A DNA stretch of 64,000 bases. It comes from Crambe crambe (taxonomy: Eukaryota > Porifera > Demospongiae > Poecilosclerida > Crambeidae). The DNA lies in assembly GCA_963924555.1 (NCBI GenBank), contig OZ004594.1:372001-436000 (forward strand), written 5' to 3'. The position numbers were made by a program, and so were the translations under genes. Position 1 is the stretch's first letter. The number at the start of each line of letters is the position of its first letter. Below, one piece after another: positions 12,401 through 23,300 of this stretch. Below the pieces are notes generated by a model that worked only from the letters and a program-made list of their open reading frames with translations, did no database searches and was not told the DNA's origin.

Positions 12401-15143
12401 TCACTACTGATAGTAATAAATCGATGCTTTGAAGAACCAGTTTCTTCTGATTTATTATGTCTTCTGATCTTCTTATATACAAAGAGGAAATGCAAGGCAA
12501 GCAGGTCGAAACTGGATTTGCTAGTAGTGAAGAATGCAATCTTTGTTTGTCAGGAGAGAAAATGTTGGCAACTGGCCTCACCACTCAACTTGGCAGAGAA
12601 AAGCGACTCTTAAAATAGGGTGATAGAAAATCTTGGCATGGGCAGCAACTCCCTGAATCTTCCTGTTGAGACTGGCTTTAGCTAGTTAGTTGACCTCTCT
12701 ATCTCTCATCAATTAAATATAATAGAAACCAACTCTGACAGCTCACAAGAATCAATATCCTGTGCACTAGACACACACGAAATCTACAGGTCTTTTTTAA
12801 AATGTGATATGCACGACCAACTCAAGCATTCCTGCAATTGAATAGCAGTGCTAAGTGACGGGAAGTATGTACCTTCCAAGTATGTACCTTCAATTATGCA
12901 TAGCCACAACGAATGCACTAGTAGGACTTGGCTCATACCAAAGAGTCCATGGGCTTGGCTAACTCAATTAGTATTGATCTCTTTATGCAGCATTGAAACC
13001 CAAGTAAGGGGATAACCCTAGTGACTCTGACTAGTAATTATCACTGCCTGTAATCCAGAGACCCTGTACCCAAATTAGCTATGCATGTGTTTCATCTTCA
13101 CTGGAATGTCAAGAATTAAACTCATGTAAAGTCAAGCATAATTTTAAAGAATTTTAACACAAATTCCTCACATCAAAGAGAAGTACTCTAGAGATTCAGA
13201 TTTAATGGTCCTGAAATCCTATAATAAACATCTTTTATTTTTCCATTCTTGAAATGAATGTTTTTTGCATAGTAGAACAGTGGAACAGCCCATCAGTTGT
13301 CAGAGCACTTGGAAACAAGCATAATTCATGTAGCTGGATTCCATATGCTGGCTCTGGCTCTAGTAAAGGAGACACTCCTGATGTGTAGCTGTGTGTAGCA
13401 CATGTTTCAGACACTGGCACTTATGCACTTAATGTTCACAGCTAATAGCCAAACAGAGCTGAACTGACTGAAATCCCAAGCCCCCTTTTAAATCACTTTT
13501 TTGTCTTGCCTAACATCCTATAACAATGGAGACTATAGCCAGTGAGATATTGTTGAGTTTTTTTTTAAGGTGTAGTATTGGTAAGAGGACTTTGAAGAGA
13601 TAACTAACAGAGAGAACATCCACAGGTACAAAGTTCCTCTTCTGCATAGAATAGAGAATGTGTGTATGGTAAGTCCAAGCAATGCCTCCATTGTGTCTCT
13701 CTGTTGGCATATAAAGGCAACAATAGCTGCATATACGATTGTTCCACCATGAGACTACTTCTGAACCTGCCTGTACCCATGCACTTACAATTGTATACTG
13801 AATCTTGCATAGTTAGTGCCACAGCTTTGAATAACACTTTACTGCACTGTATAGAGAAGGCATGTAAATAAATTCTTTCTGAAGTAGGTGGGGCCATTGG
13901 GGAGTGCCGAAAAGAATGCACGCTGATTATAACTGTAATAACGACTTCACGTTAGAGAGATCACACCTGGATGCAAACAAAGACATGCCCCATTTCTTGC
14001 AGTGTGCACGAGTATCAATTTGTGGGCGTAGGCATTAGTAATCCTGGTGATTCATTTAGCTATGTGTAAGAAAGAAGAGAAATTGCTAATTTGCCCTTGA
14101 TTGGTTAATAGTGCTGAATTGAAAGACTGTATCCTCCTCAGTAAAACACTAGTACACTTAACGCATGAACATGCACAGATAAGGTCTATCAGTAGAGGTG
14201 GAAATCATGTTAGTGATGCAAAGCATGGATGGTATAAGGCAACAACTGTGGGAAGTAATGGAGCATGGAAGAAACAAACACTAACAGTCCATACAGATAC
14301 TCAACTGCACTAAGTACATAAGCTCCCTATACTGATCTCCATCACTGCACCATGTCTATTTTACATTCAAAGGAACTTGTTTATGAAAAATGCGGCAGAG
14401 GTATTGATAACACAGACAGGTGTCTACATTATACTTCTGGTCTGCATGAAACAGCTGTAGAGCCTAACACAGGGATGTATAGCATTGCAGCCATTGATCT
14501 CTTCTAATCTATTTCTGCAATTTGTGCTACATGTTGTATATACATACATAACGAGATTCTAATGATTGTTTTCCTGTCATTTGATAGGGAGAGTTTAAAT
14601 TTTATGTCAAGATTGCAAATTGGTCAGGTACAGATTTGTTTACTCCCAAAAAATGCATAGCAAGAGCAGAAATAAAACCACAAATTATCATAATACTAAT
14701 TCCATAGTTGTTTGCATATTCTAATGTAGCTAGCTATGATGTTACCAATTAGCATTGCAGCTTACCTCACTTGCAGAATGAATCCTTAGCTGATAAAGTT
14801 TCTCATGGCCACGATTATATCCTTCTACTCTGTCAGGAAGGTGTTGCTCACTGCTGAAAAAGGCCTTGGGCTTGCTGAAGGGCAGTCCACGCCCCAGGGC
14901 ACTGTTGAAGCGCTGGCGGTAAGAGGCAGCCTTTGCTGGACTGCCTGAGGGCCCTTCAGTGCTGGAAGGTAGAACATTCATGGAGAGAGGCCGAGGCTTG
15001 TCGGTCCACCAGTCACGCCTCTTTCTTCTCATCTCGACTTCCACTCCAGATTGCCTAGGGTGATGCTGCTCTTCTACCTTCGTACCGGATGCCATTATTT
15101 CAGCAAACAGCACCTCTTCGGCTGGTATAGTGGTTATGTCCAT
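4295..15143 (-). CDS. RADIL: RADIL/afadin-family scaffold: RA-RA-FHA-DIL-PDZ
   Basis: Eleven exons on the minus strand join in frame to 1633 residues: 15143-14766, 10210-10012, 9916-7272, 7071-7028, 6969-6732, 6629-6477, 6376-6131, 6064-5911, 5825-5191, 4584-4445 and 4364-4295. Domains in order: a Ras-association-like fold at about 127-195 (exon 2); a Ser/Thr-rich linker; a second RA domain at about 405-535 ending in the RRFELR motif; an FHA domain at about 775-850 ([15 protein letters not shown]); a DIL domain at about 1030-1350 ([24 protein letters not shown]); and a PDZ domain at about 1545-1625, split between exons 9 and 10 (GFGFIMVEK, then [21 protein letters not shown]). RADIL and afadin are Rap/Ras effectors at cell adhesions. 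The DIL and second RA segments look more RADIL-like, while the paired RA domains resemble afadin. Intron 1 (4555 bp) is far longer than any other intron in the window. Confidence 0.9.
4860..4964. repeat. 105 bp foldback (perfect 36 bp inverted repeat)
   Basis: The arms at 4860-4895 and 4929-4964 are exact reverse complements around a pyrimidine-rich 33 bp loop. The element sits in the RADIL-like intron between the two PDZ exons and would form a stable hairpin. It has the size and shape of a small non-autonomous foldback/MITE. No clear target duplication was found. The flanking AGGAC/AAAGGAC-type sequence recurs near 11375 and 35570, so it may have landed in an older interspersed repeat. Confidence 0.7.
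4988..5142. repeat. Minisatellite, 16 bp unit, about 9.5 copies
   Basis: Unit AAGGATGGTGGGACAT, with AAAGATGG and AAGGAAGG variants, repeats head-to-tail without spacers inside the RADIL-like intron that interrupts the PDZ domain. It lies 24 bp from the foldback element. Confidence 0.9.
6380..6441. repeat. (GA)n microsatellite at a splice acceptor
   Basis: A pure GA tract of about 56 bp. On the coding (minus) strand it is a CT tract immediately before the CAG acceptor of RADIL-like exon 7 (6376), so it doubles as the polypyrimidine tract. Confidence 0.9.
10518..11002. repeat. Polypurine satellite in RADIL-like intron 1
   Basis: About 485 bp of almost pure G/A on the plus strand, built from a roughly 21 bp unit (AAGGAGGGAGGGGAGAGGGGG and variants). 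It gives long open frames on both strands (Gly/Glu/Arg or Pro/Ser/Leu) that are composition artefacts. Such tracts can form triplexes, G-quadruplexes and R-loops. Confidence 0.9.
11003..14765. other. Rest of RADIL-like intron 1: repeats, no convincing gene
   Basis: About 3.8 kb of AT-rich sequence. It holds three copies of a CCACCAGCCAGG-containing unit at about 11431-11530, short near-repeats around CCATGGGG at 12045-12090, and scattered interspersed-repeat fragments. One minus-strand open stretch (12377-12111, 88 codons) looks protein-like but has no start, partner exons or recognisable domain. Confidence 0.5.
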
Positions 15144-15322
15144 ACTCACTGCACACCAAAGAAACTTCACGAAACACTACAAGAAACTAATTTATAATTA
15201 CCAGATTGGGGGAGTGGTTTTGTAGTCGAAATGAATTCCTTCGTGTTATCACCTGGCAACGTGCTACAAATTGCACAATTGCTAACCACGTGGCCGGCCG
15301 TGGACTCGACGTACCTGAAGAG
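15144..15322. promoter_or_regulatory. Bidirectional promoter region between RADIL-like and BRX1
   Basis: The 179 bp between the divergent ATGs at 15143 (minus) and 15323 (plus) must hold both 5' ends. GC content rises near the BRX1 side (GTGGCCGGCCGTGG). No named motif was identified. Confidence 0.45.
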
Positions 15323-17101
15323 ATGGCACAGCCCACAGCCTCAAGAAAGAGGAAAAAGACAACTGAAACAGAAGAGGAAGAGATTCATGATTCCACCACA
15401 GCTTCAAAAAAGGTGACAGCAAAAATAGTCTGCAGACTTATCAATGAACTCAGTGTTTCTACTAACACAGCAAAAGACATGGACCAACAAGGAACGTGTT
15501 TTGGTATTCTGCTCAAGGGGTGTTACCTACAGGTATCATCATTTCACTGTTACTTTGAGCTCATTTTTACAGATGTTTTAGAGCACGTCATCTGATGAAT
15601 GACCTTCGTACTTTGATCCCACATTCACGAAGAGGTCAGTATGTGATAGGTTCACATTGATATTTTATCTTATTTGTTTGTTTGTTTGTGTGTGTACCAG
15701 ACACGAAATTGGACAGGAAGGACAAGTTACCTCTTATCAATGAGGTGTGGTCATGTAGTATCTAGTTCAGTTTATTTCAGGCCTGCTGACTTTGTAGGTT
15801 TGTGAAATGAAAAACTGCAAAAAGTGCATCTTTTTCGAGATGAAAAAGAAGAAAGATTTATACATGTGGGTATCGAATGTTCCCAATGGCCCCTCGGCTA
15901 AGTTCCTAGTGGAGAATGGTAAGTGTTACTTAATCAATTCATTTACATGTAGCGACACTCCCATATTTTTTATTTAGTGCACACCATGGATGAGTTGAAA
16001 TTGGCAGGGAATTGTTTGCTAGGATCAAGACCATTGCTCTCCTTTGACAGTGTACGTAAAACTTCACATTGAGGGGTTCCTTGTGTGTCTTAAAGGGAAA
16101 TAGTCTTACAATAGTGCTACCTTTGGTAGGTGTTCACGGATGCTCCTCAATATGCTCTCATCAAAGAACTCTTCATTAAAGTACTTCAATAAAAGTGTGT
16201 GATTATGAATAGATGGCTATATTTTGCTTTAGATCTTCAGCACTCCTTACAACCATCCTAAAAGTAAGCCGTTTGTTGACAACGTTTTCAACTTCACTCA
16301 CTTGGATAACAGAATTTGGTTCAGAAACTATCAGGTAATATAGTGCTAATTAGGGTTCATTTAGTTGGTGTGTGATAATTATTATGATCCACAGATAATT
16401 GAAGGAGGTTCATCACTCACTGAAATAGGTACGTTTTAATAAGGTAGTGGACTTCATGTGCACAAAATTAATATTATGTAATCAGTATGTGTGAAGACTT
16501 GTAACCAAGACAACCAAGTACAATTACTCTCTTCTCTCCATATTATGTAGGACCAAGGTTTGCTCTCCAGCTGATCAAGGTATTTGATGGAAGTTTCAGA
16601 GGAGGGACACTGCAGGCGGACTGCAACTGTCCCTAAAACTCTTTTCCCCCCAATTAATGCACATCAATTTGGCCTTTGATTTGAGTTAACCAAAAAGATA
16701 AGAACACAATTAAGAAATGAAATTTTTAAAGTTTGTACCCCCTGCAAACTCTTAGCTCTACTGCAAAAGCTGAAGCTTGTTCATCCTTGCAAACACTTAT
16801 GCTAGGTATTCATGTAGGTATTTGATGGAAGTTTCGGAGGAGATACACTATTCGAAAATCAAAACTACATCACCCCAAATGCTGTTAGTACTTATTAGAT
16901 TTTGGTTCAAGAATGACCGAGATCTGGAGGGTATAATTGGCTCTCTCTTGTTTGCTTCAGAGTCGCCACATTCTGAGAGCTGAAGGTGCCCACAAGTATA
17001 AGAAACGCATGGAGGCCAAGAAAATCTTCAACACAAGAAAAGAAGAAGAAGCTGCAGAGATGACTGCTGATCCTCTAGAGGAAATGTTTCACACAACATG
17101 A
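15323..17101 (+). CDS. BRIX1: Ribosome biogenesis protein BRX1 (Brix domain)
   Basis: Twelve exons give 291 residues in frame: 15323-15412, 15471-15532, 15573-15634, 15701-15744, 15798-15918, 15978-16051, 16130-16180, 16233-16334, 16395-16428, 16551-16579, 16818-16883 and 16961-17101. A basic N-terminus (SRKRKK) precedes the Brix domain, whose hallmarks are all visible: RVLVFCSRGVTYR, RHLMNDLRTLIPHSR, NEVCEMKNCKKC, LYMWVSNVPNGPSAKF, GSRPLLSFD, DNRIWFRNYQI and IGPRFALQLIKVFDGSFGG. BRX1 is a nucleolar factor for large-subunit rRNA processing. The C-terminal tail after the domain is shorter than in human BRX1. Intron 10 begins with a copy of the start of exon 11 (see findings). Confidence 0.95.
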
Positions 17102-17301
17102 AAAAAAAAAAGTTTCTTTACCTACAAATATCAAAAATGTGTGAATGTCAAAAAAAATATGTAAATAACATATAAAAGCTTATAATGACTCAGAGATGAA
17201 GTGTGGCATAGCCAAACCCTTTAGTCCTACAGCACTAGTCAAGAGGGAAATATGGTAAAGAGTCAGCTATGCCGGAAGCATGTGACATTATGTACATGTA
17301 A
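17102..17301. other. Convergent spacer BRX1/DCXR
   Basis: 200 bp between the two stop codons, with an A-rich tract directly after the BRX1 stop. It serves as 3' UTR for both genes. Confidence 0.5.
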
Positions 17302-17713
17302 TTAACATGCAACAAAACCACCATCTACCGACAAGGTCACACAGTTCACCATGGCACTTTGCTCACTCAGCAGAAACAGAATAGGCTTCACAACCTCCTC
17401 CTCCTCTGTAATGTGAATGAGGACGTCATTTGGGTGTTGTTGGGTCTGTCTAAATAGAGTGCGTACCTACAAACCGTCCCAGTGGTATCCTGGAGAGCAT
17501 CCCAGCAGCCTTATTTGGGTCTGACCATGCCTTCTTTCCCATGGTTGTCATGACCACAGTAGGGTTGACTGCATTCACTCGGATCTACATAATTATGGAA
17601 GAGATGGATCAACTTCATCGTTAATAAGCCCTTATGTACTGACCTTGTGGGGACCAAGTTCCAGTCCCATAACTTTAGTCAGCATATCCAGTCCCCCTTT
17701 AGAAGCACCTACA

Positions 17714-17744
<31 letters not shown>

Positions 17745-18841
17745 CATACATACATACAAATGCAATCATATTGAAAGTTCCTAGCAAGGCTCCAGGAGGT
17801 TATGAGCACTGCGTGGCTCCTAGTGCCTAGCTGCTTAGTGCACAGGCATCCTGGCTTTATATACCAGGTCTAGAAATTCCAGGTACCCATTTCCAGCTAT
17901 ATTCACAGCAAATAAACGCAAGTGAAAGAATGGATAAACATGTCAATGTCACTGGTGGGACTTGATCTCCCAGAGTGCAGCCATACTCCCAGTGACTAAT
18001 GTATACATACATAAGTTATGAAGCATAACATACAATCTACATACAATAGACAGCATGATCCTTGAGGGCACAGAGTGAAGATAAACTGGAGACATTGACG
18101 ATGGCTCCTCCTTCTCCACGTTCCACCATTTCCTTCGCCACACACTGCAGCCAACCAAGCCAGCCACACACCCAATCATCAAACACAAACAAACATGCAG
18201 TGAGTGAGTCTGAGACACAACCAACATTAACAGGCTCCAGGTAAATACCTGGGTGGGTGCGGTGGGTGGGTTACCCCATTACGCCAATATTGTGCAGTGA
18301 AAATGTTTATTGCTTTGACTCACCTGTGAGAGAAAAAGGACAGCTTTCAGATTCACATCCATGATCCTAAGATAGCAGATGATTATGCTGTTCACACCAC
18401 ATTTCAGTCTCACAGCACACGTACTTGTCATATGCTTCAGGGGTGACCTCTAGAAAAGGCTGCAGCTCTGTCACACCTGCGTTGTTCACTAAGAAGTGAA
18501 TTGGATGGAGTTTTTCCACTTCTTTCTTTGTTGCCTCTATGTTGGACACATCCACACATACTGTCACTATACCAGGCACCTGCACCATATACACACAGAC
18601 AAAATGTAACACAATTTAGTCATGTGATTTATATACCTCTTTCTCAAGAGCTTCTAAGTCAGCTTGAGTTCTACTCAGGGCTAGCACTTGGGCCCCACAC
18701 TTAGCCAGAGCCTTCACGGTAGCACGCCCTATTCCTGCAGTCAGTTTACAAGAATTGAAATTTGCGACACTCTTCAATAAGCTAGCCACCTTTTCCAGCT
18801 CCTGTGACTAGCACTCTCTTCCCAGTGAAATTATACTCCAT
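17302..18841 (-). CDS. DCXR: L-xylulose/dicarbonyl reductase (short-chain dehydrogenase)
   Basis: Eight exons on the minus strand encode 244 residues, the same length as human DCXR: 18841-18790, 18734-18637, 18579-18425, 18366-18324, 18144-18045, 17708-17644, 17584-17467 and 17405-17302. The Rossmann signature TGAGKGIG is at residues 13-20 and NNAG follows the fourth strand. The catalytic residues fall at S136, Y149 and K153, the positions used in mammalian DCXR. The C-terminus runs [18 protein letters not shown], then SVDGGFVAC. The enzyme reduces L-xylulose and alpha-dicarbonyls with NADPH in the uronate cycle. A closely related carbonyl reductase (CBR2-type) cannot be excluded. The start codon is 106 bp from the divergent HAUS2 start. 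Confidence 0.9.
17713..17757. repeat. (ACAT)n microsatellite
   Basis: About eleven ACAT units lie in the DCXR intron, directly upstream (in gene orientation) of the acceptor of exon 6. Confidence 0.85.
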
Positions 18842-18947
18842 TGGTCCTCAACCGAGACCCTCCCACAAAAGGTAAGGGTCGTCAGTAATGCAAATGTGTT
18901 TGGCGCGAAATTTAGAACAAAGATTCTAGTCGGTACTGTATAGTGCC
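18842..18947. promoter_or_regulatory. Bidirectional DCXR/HAUS2 promoter
   Basis: The 106 bp gap between divergent start codons is the whole space available for two promoters. It contains one near-palindromic E2F-type site (listed separately) about 40 bp upstream of the HAUS2 ATG. Confidence 0.6.
18899..18910. promoter_or_regulatory. E2F consensus site
   Basis: TTTGGCGCGAAA matches the full two-sided E2F consensus TTTSSCGC/GCGSSAAA. HAUS2 is a mitotic spindle gene, so cell-cycle control by E2F/DP would be expected. The match is seen in the sequence; binding is inferred. Confidence 0.6.
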
Positions 18948-19793
18948 ATGGAAGTGAATCCTTGGGACAGTCATGGTTCAACTCTAGGGATAAAGCTAGG
19001 AGATCCTGCCAGGCTGGTGGCTTTAGGACGAAAACATGGCTTGATCTCTGGAAATTCCCTTCAGGAAATTGAAAGAAGTGCCCAAGAGAAAGTCTCAGAA
19101 ACCAGCTCTGTGAGGATGATAAGAGTGCTCAAAGAAATTTCTGACCTCAGAAAGGAATGTCGACAGGTACTTAGTGAGTGTCGAGTTCACTTTTCCAATT
19201 CACTTTTTGTGCAACTTATAACAGCTGGAGATTCAAATTCACCAGCACTTACTGGATAGAGAAGTGGCTGATCTTTTACATGTTGACTGCATAAAGGAGC
19301 GACTTGTTAACGTAGACGGTCTTCTAGCCCACCTGACCGAAGTGATTAGGGAAGAAAAAACACTCCTTCAACAACTGCAGACTAAGACAGCTGAGAATTC
19401 CCTCAAAATTGAAGCCTCCCACCAAATGTATGTATGGCACAGTGTGTTGTGTATTCAATGTGATGTGATTTAAAATTCCCACACTTTTATTCATTAAAGG
19501 CATGCTCATCAGGTGCTTCAGTCCTTAGGAGAATCTGTGACCTCTGCACCCACCAACTTGGCCCTCCTGCAGTGGGCAAGCCAATTTGAACTGCATCAAA
19601 CACTCTTGGTATGTCAACAATGTGGTTAGCTTAACTATAACAACCGTTCCACTGCCCCTTCCTGTCATTTGACGCAACATGATTTTAGGGATCAAAACTT
19701 GCCCATGGTAAACAAACTCTCATCGATTATCAAGGGATTTACCAAACTACTCAAAGACTTCACCAAATTCACCACAAACCATCTTCACAGTAA
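18948..19793 (+). CDS. HAUS2: HAUS augmin-like complex subunit 2
   Basis: Four exons give 211 residues: 18948-19166, 19225-19427, 19500-19608 and 19689-19793. The N-terminus has the NPWD motif seen at the start of HAUS2. The middle (VADLLHVDCIKERLVNVDGLLAHL, then EEKTLLQQLQ) lines up with the HAUS2 region before its second helix, and the whole protein is helical and coiled-coil-like. Augmin recruits gamma-tubulin ring complexes to spindle microtubules for branching nucleation. Human HAUS2 has 235 residues. Similarity is modest, so the call depends on motif order and length. It shares a 106 bp promoter with DCXR that carries an E2F site. Confidence 0.78.
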
Positions 19794-20200
19794 CATGTAA
19801 GATACTGCTGTTCAAGGAAATCAATGTTAAAAGAGTAATAACAATAAGTGCACAAATCAATATACAGTGAATCGCTGTTTACTCAATAAATAGGATTTGT
19901 AATAATTACTTGCAGGTTGCATATCAAAAGAAATTGCAAGCATGTCATTAAGTGCAAGAATGAAAATGCATAGACAGAAAATGATAACAAATAATACATC
20001 AACTTAGAAAGCTACTTGATGCATGCCAGCCCTAGCTAAGCTGATGGCAATAATAATAACATGGAGAGACATCCCCATGCAATGAACCAGAGGTTAACAA
20101 AATTAATGACACTGTGAGAGAAAGAAATTTATTTTCCCATTTTGTACATACAGTCAGAGAATAGTAGTTATTATAGTGGTACTGTAAATAGGTGATTTCG
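19794..20200. other. Convergent spacer HAUS2/CK1
   Basis: 407 bp of AT-rich sequence between two stop codons, containing AATAAA-type signals on the HAUS2 side (around 19885). No gene, RNA or notable repeat is seen. Confidence 0.5.
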
Positions 20201-20336
20201 TCACTTCCTATAACTCTTGTGTCTGCTACTGCTATTGGTGTGGCTAAAATCTGCGTTCTGGGCAGTGGCTGGGTCTCTTTCATGTGACGATGGGTGTGAA
20301 CTCCTTACTTGCATTGACGGTTTTGTCCATTCTACG

Positions 20337-20368
<32 letters not shown>

Positions 20369-23300
20369 GTCACTTCACTCTTGGAAGGAAGTTGCATATT
20401 ATTATACCTCTGCCTGAATAGTTGTGAGCCCCTCCCCCTGAAGAATGTGGTCCTCCACCAGCCCCACCTCCTCCAGAGGCGACAGCTTGCTGGTCCTTAT
20501 CGCTCCGAGACCGTGTGCGGGTCATAGGCACTGTACGGAAAAGCAAACCACATGCACAGTATAGCAGTTATGAAACCTGAATCTAATGTATCAAAAGATG
20601 ACTAACTTGCTCCAGATGATCCTTGTGGTCTAACTGGTGTTCCTGAGACAGCTTGTCGAGATACAGGAGTCAGTACTTGCTGTACGAGCACCACAATATT
20701 AATGTCACATGCATATCACATGCACAGTTGGTTTTACCTGAGGACCACCATACGACGGGTGTGGATGGCTCTGTGTGGCACCTCCCACTGCTCCCTGACC
20801 GGATTGCTCTCCCCCACCCGAGGAGGATGAGGACTACATACGTAACACAAATCAGTGATCTCATCATACTTATATGGCTAAAGGGGCCACCCACCATGTC
20901 CACATCAACAGTTTCTATTACAAATTCACTCACCCCTAGCCCTAGCCCAGACACTATCCCCCTTCATCCCTTCCCTTTCCTCACTATTCTTGTAGTGTTC
21001 CAGTCGAATACATAATCATAGGTATAGCCCAACTTGTGGAAGAGACTGCGAAACAGCTGCCTGAGGTAGGCATAGTCAGGCTTGTCGTCAAACTTGAGTG
21101 AGCGACAAAAGTTCAAGTATGTGCCAAATTCACCTGCACACAATTGAGAGAGAGAGATTAATCATCATTACCATAATTATGCACAGAGAATTAACCTATT
21201 GAGACACCAACAACTACTCTTGCCAGATGATAACAAAAGCACCAATACATACTAATGGCTATTTCTAAGCCAGTCCTTCCTTTAGTGTGGTCTGCATTTG
21301 ATGGATATAACCACACCCACACAACATGGATTGATATCATGTACACAACTACTTCATGATTTATTATTATGGGTATGGTAGATCAACATAAACATCCATT
21401 GAAAGAGGGAGCTCCCCACATATTGACATTCCATTGGATTCAGTTGAAAGGCAACAGTATAAGGAAGTGTAACTGCCGGCCAGTGTTTAATAGCAACCAA
21501 ACACCTCCAGCACAACACATTCTTGACTATTAGGCTGTACAGACACTGCAGACTGTCAGGAAGTAGATGATGACACAACTAGATGCATTCTAAATAAAGC
21601 ACACCATTAATCTTGTGTGTGTGTGTGTGTGTGCCATGTATACAGGCTGAGCTCGAGATTGAGTACTCAATAACCCTTTCTGAATTAAACTGACTCACTT
21701 GGGTACCCTCGGCAAAGAACTTCCACCGGAGTAGACATCTTCTTCTCACTAATTCTCTCATATTTTTGTTTCTTTGTGGCTGCCTTGAGACCTTGCCAAG
21801 GTAAGTTTCCCAAATTGAAGTACATCATCATATAACCCAGAGATTCCAAGTCATCACGACGACTTTGTTCTGCACGAAGGAGAAAGCACAAAGAAAAGAG
21901 TAAAAGTATCTTATTGGGAGAGAAAAAGTTATAAAAGACTGATGAAATACAGAGAAAATCTTATTGGGAGAATAACTTAGTGGAATGTACCTCCCTTCAG
22001 CTAGGGGGAACTTGCTACACATGGAAGGGTAGGGTGGGGTTGGAAATAAACATTAGTAGTGGGAGAGGGGAAGCCATCATGATGTGTAGCAATAGACTAA
22101 ACTAGTGATTAGCTAAAAGAGGAGGGGTGAAGGGGATTGATAGACTGGTGACTTTTGATAACCACCCTAATGAAAACATGGATCAGCTTCCGCCTACCTA
22201 TTCCTAAGTGAGTATTGATGGAGGCATAGCGAGCCGTGCCTGTCAAGTTCTTGTTTTCCCGGTAAGGGATGTGCTGGTGGGAACGAGCATCTCGGTATTT
22301 CTTGGCCAGTCCAAAGTCAATAATGTAGACCAGATTGCCTTTCTTTCCTAAGCCCATCAGAAAGTTATCTGGCTTGACATCACGATGAATAAAGTTTTTT
22401 GAGTGGATGTATTCAATTCGGTTTATCTATAACAAAAGAGAAGCTTTAAAAATCACTCCCCTCAGCTCTATATAGGGGCAGCATTATTGGGTGGGCCATG
22501 ATCCATCTGGCCCAGCCGCCCAGCAATGGCACCAGTAGCCAAGGGAAAGGCACTGACCAATTGATCTGCCAGTAGCAGAACAGTTTTGAGACTGAACTTC
22601 CTAGAGCAGAAGTTGAAGAGATCTTCCAGACTGGGGCCTAACAGTTCCATTACTAGCACATTGTAGTCACCTTCTGTCCCACACCACTTGATCGCTGGAA
22701 TGCCAACTGCAGGGAGACAATTAATACATAAAAGGTCAATAGGTCAGAGTACAAAGGTGGGAGGGAGGGCGGGGTGGATGGGCAAGAATTTAAAGGGAAA
22801 AGGATATTAGGCTGTAATAAGAGTGGAGCAGAACGTTAACACCGGACAGACACTACCCAAAACCAAATACAGCATGCAGTACAGCTCAGCAAGTGAATCG
22901 TCACTACTCCAAACACAAAAAGCTTAAAAGTGCTCAGCGATGGATGTCAAGAGGAATGTGGACTATTGAGTGAGTGGTAAGGCTACAGGCTACATGGGAT
23001 GACATTAACCCATTAATGTATGCAACACACCAAATACATCCTATTACAGACAATGCTACAAGCTTAATGATGGACAATTATATTCCAGGTTATTCCATCC
23101 CTTGTGACATATTTAACTACAGAGATAAGTAACACTTAAATCTTTGATATGCGATTCCTACTACAGCTCAACAACAGATAAGCAATAATCTTTCCAAGTT
23201 GATACATGCCCTGGCCTTCCCCGAACCCTGTCATCTACTAATGTTTGCTCTAACTCAAGGAAACCTTCCCTTTCCCAACTCCACTACAACATTGTTTATC

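Noticed and set aside
16580..16636. First copy of VFDGSF in BRX1 as the genuine exon
   Set aside because: It leads to a stop after about 19 codons and breaks the conserved GSFGG motif; the second copy continues correctly into the next exon.
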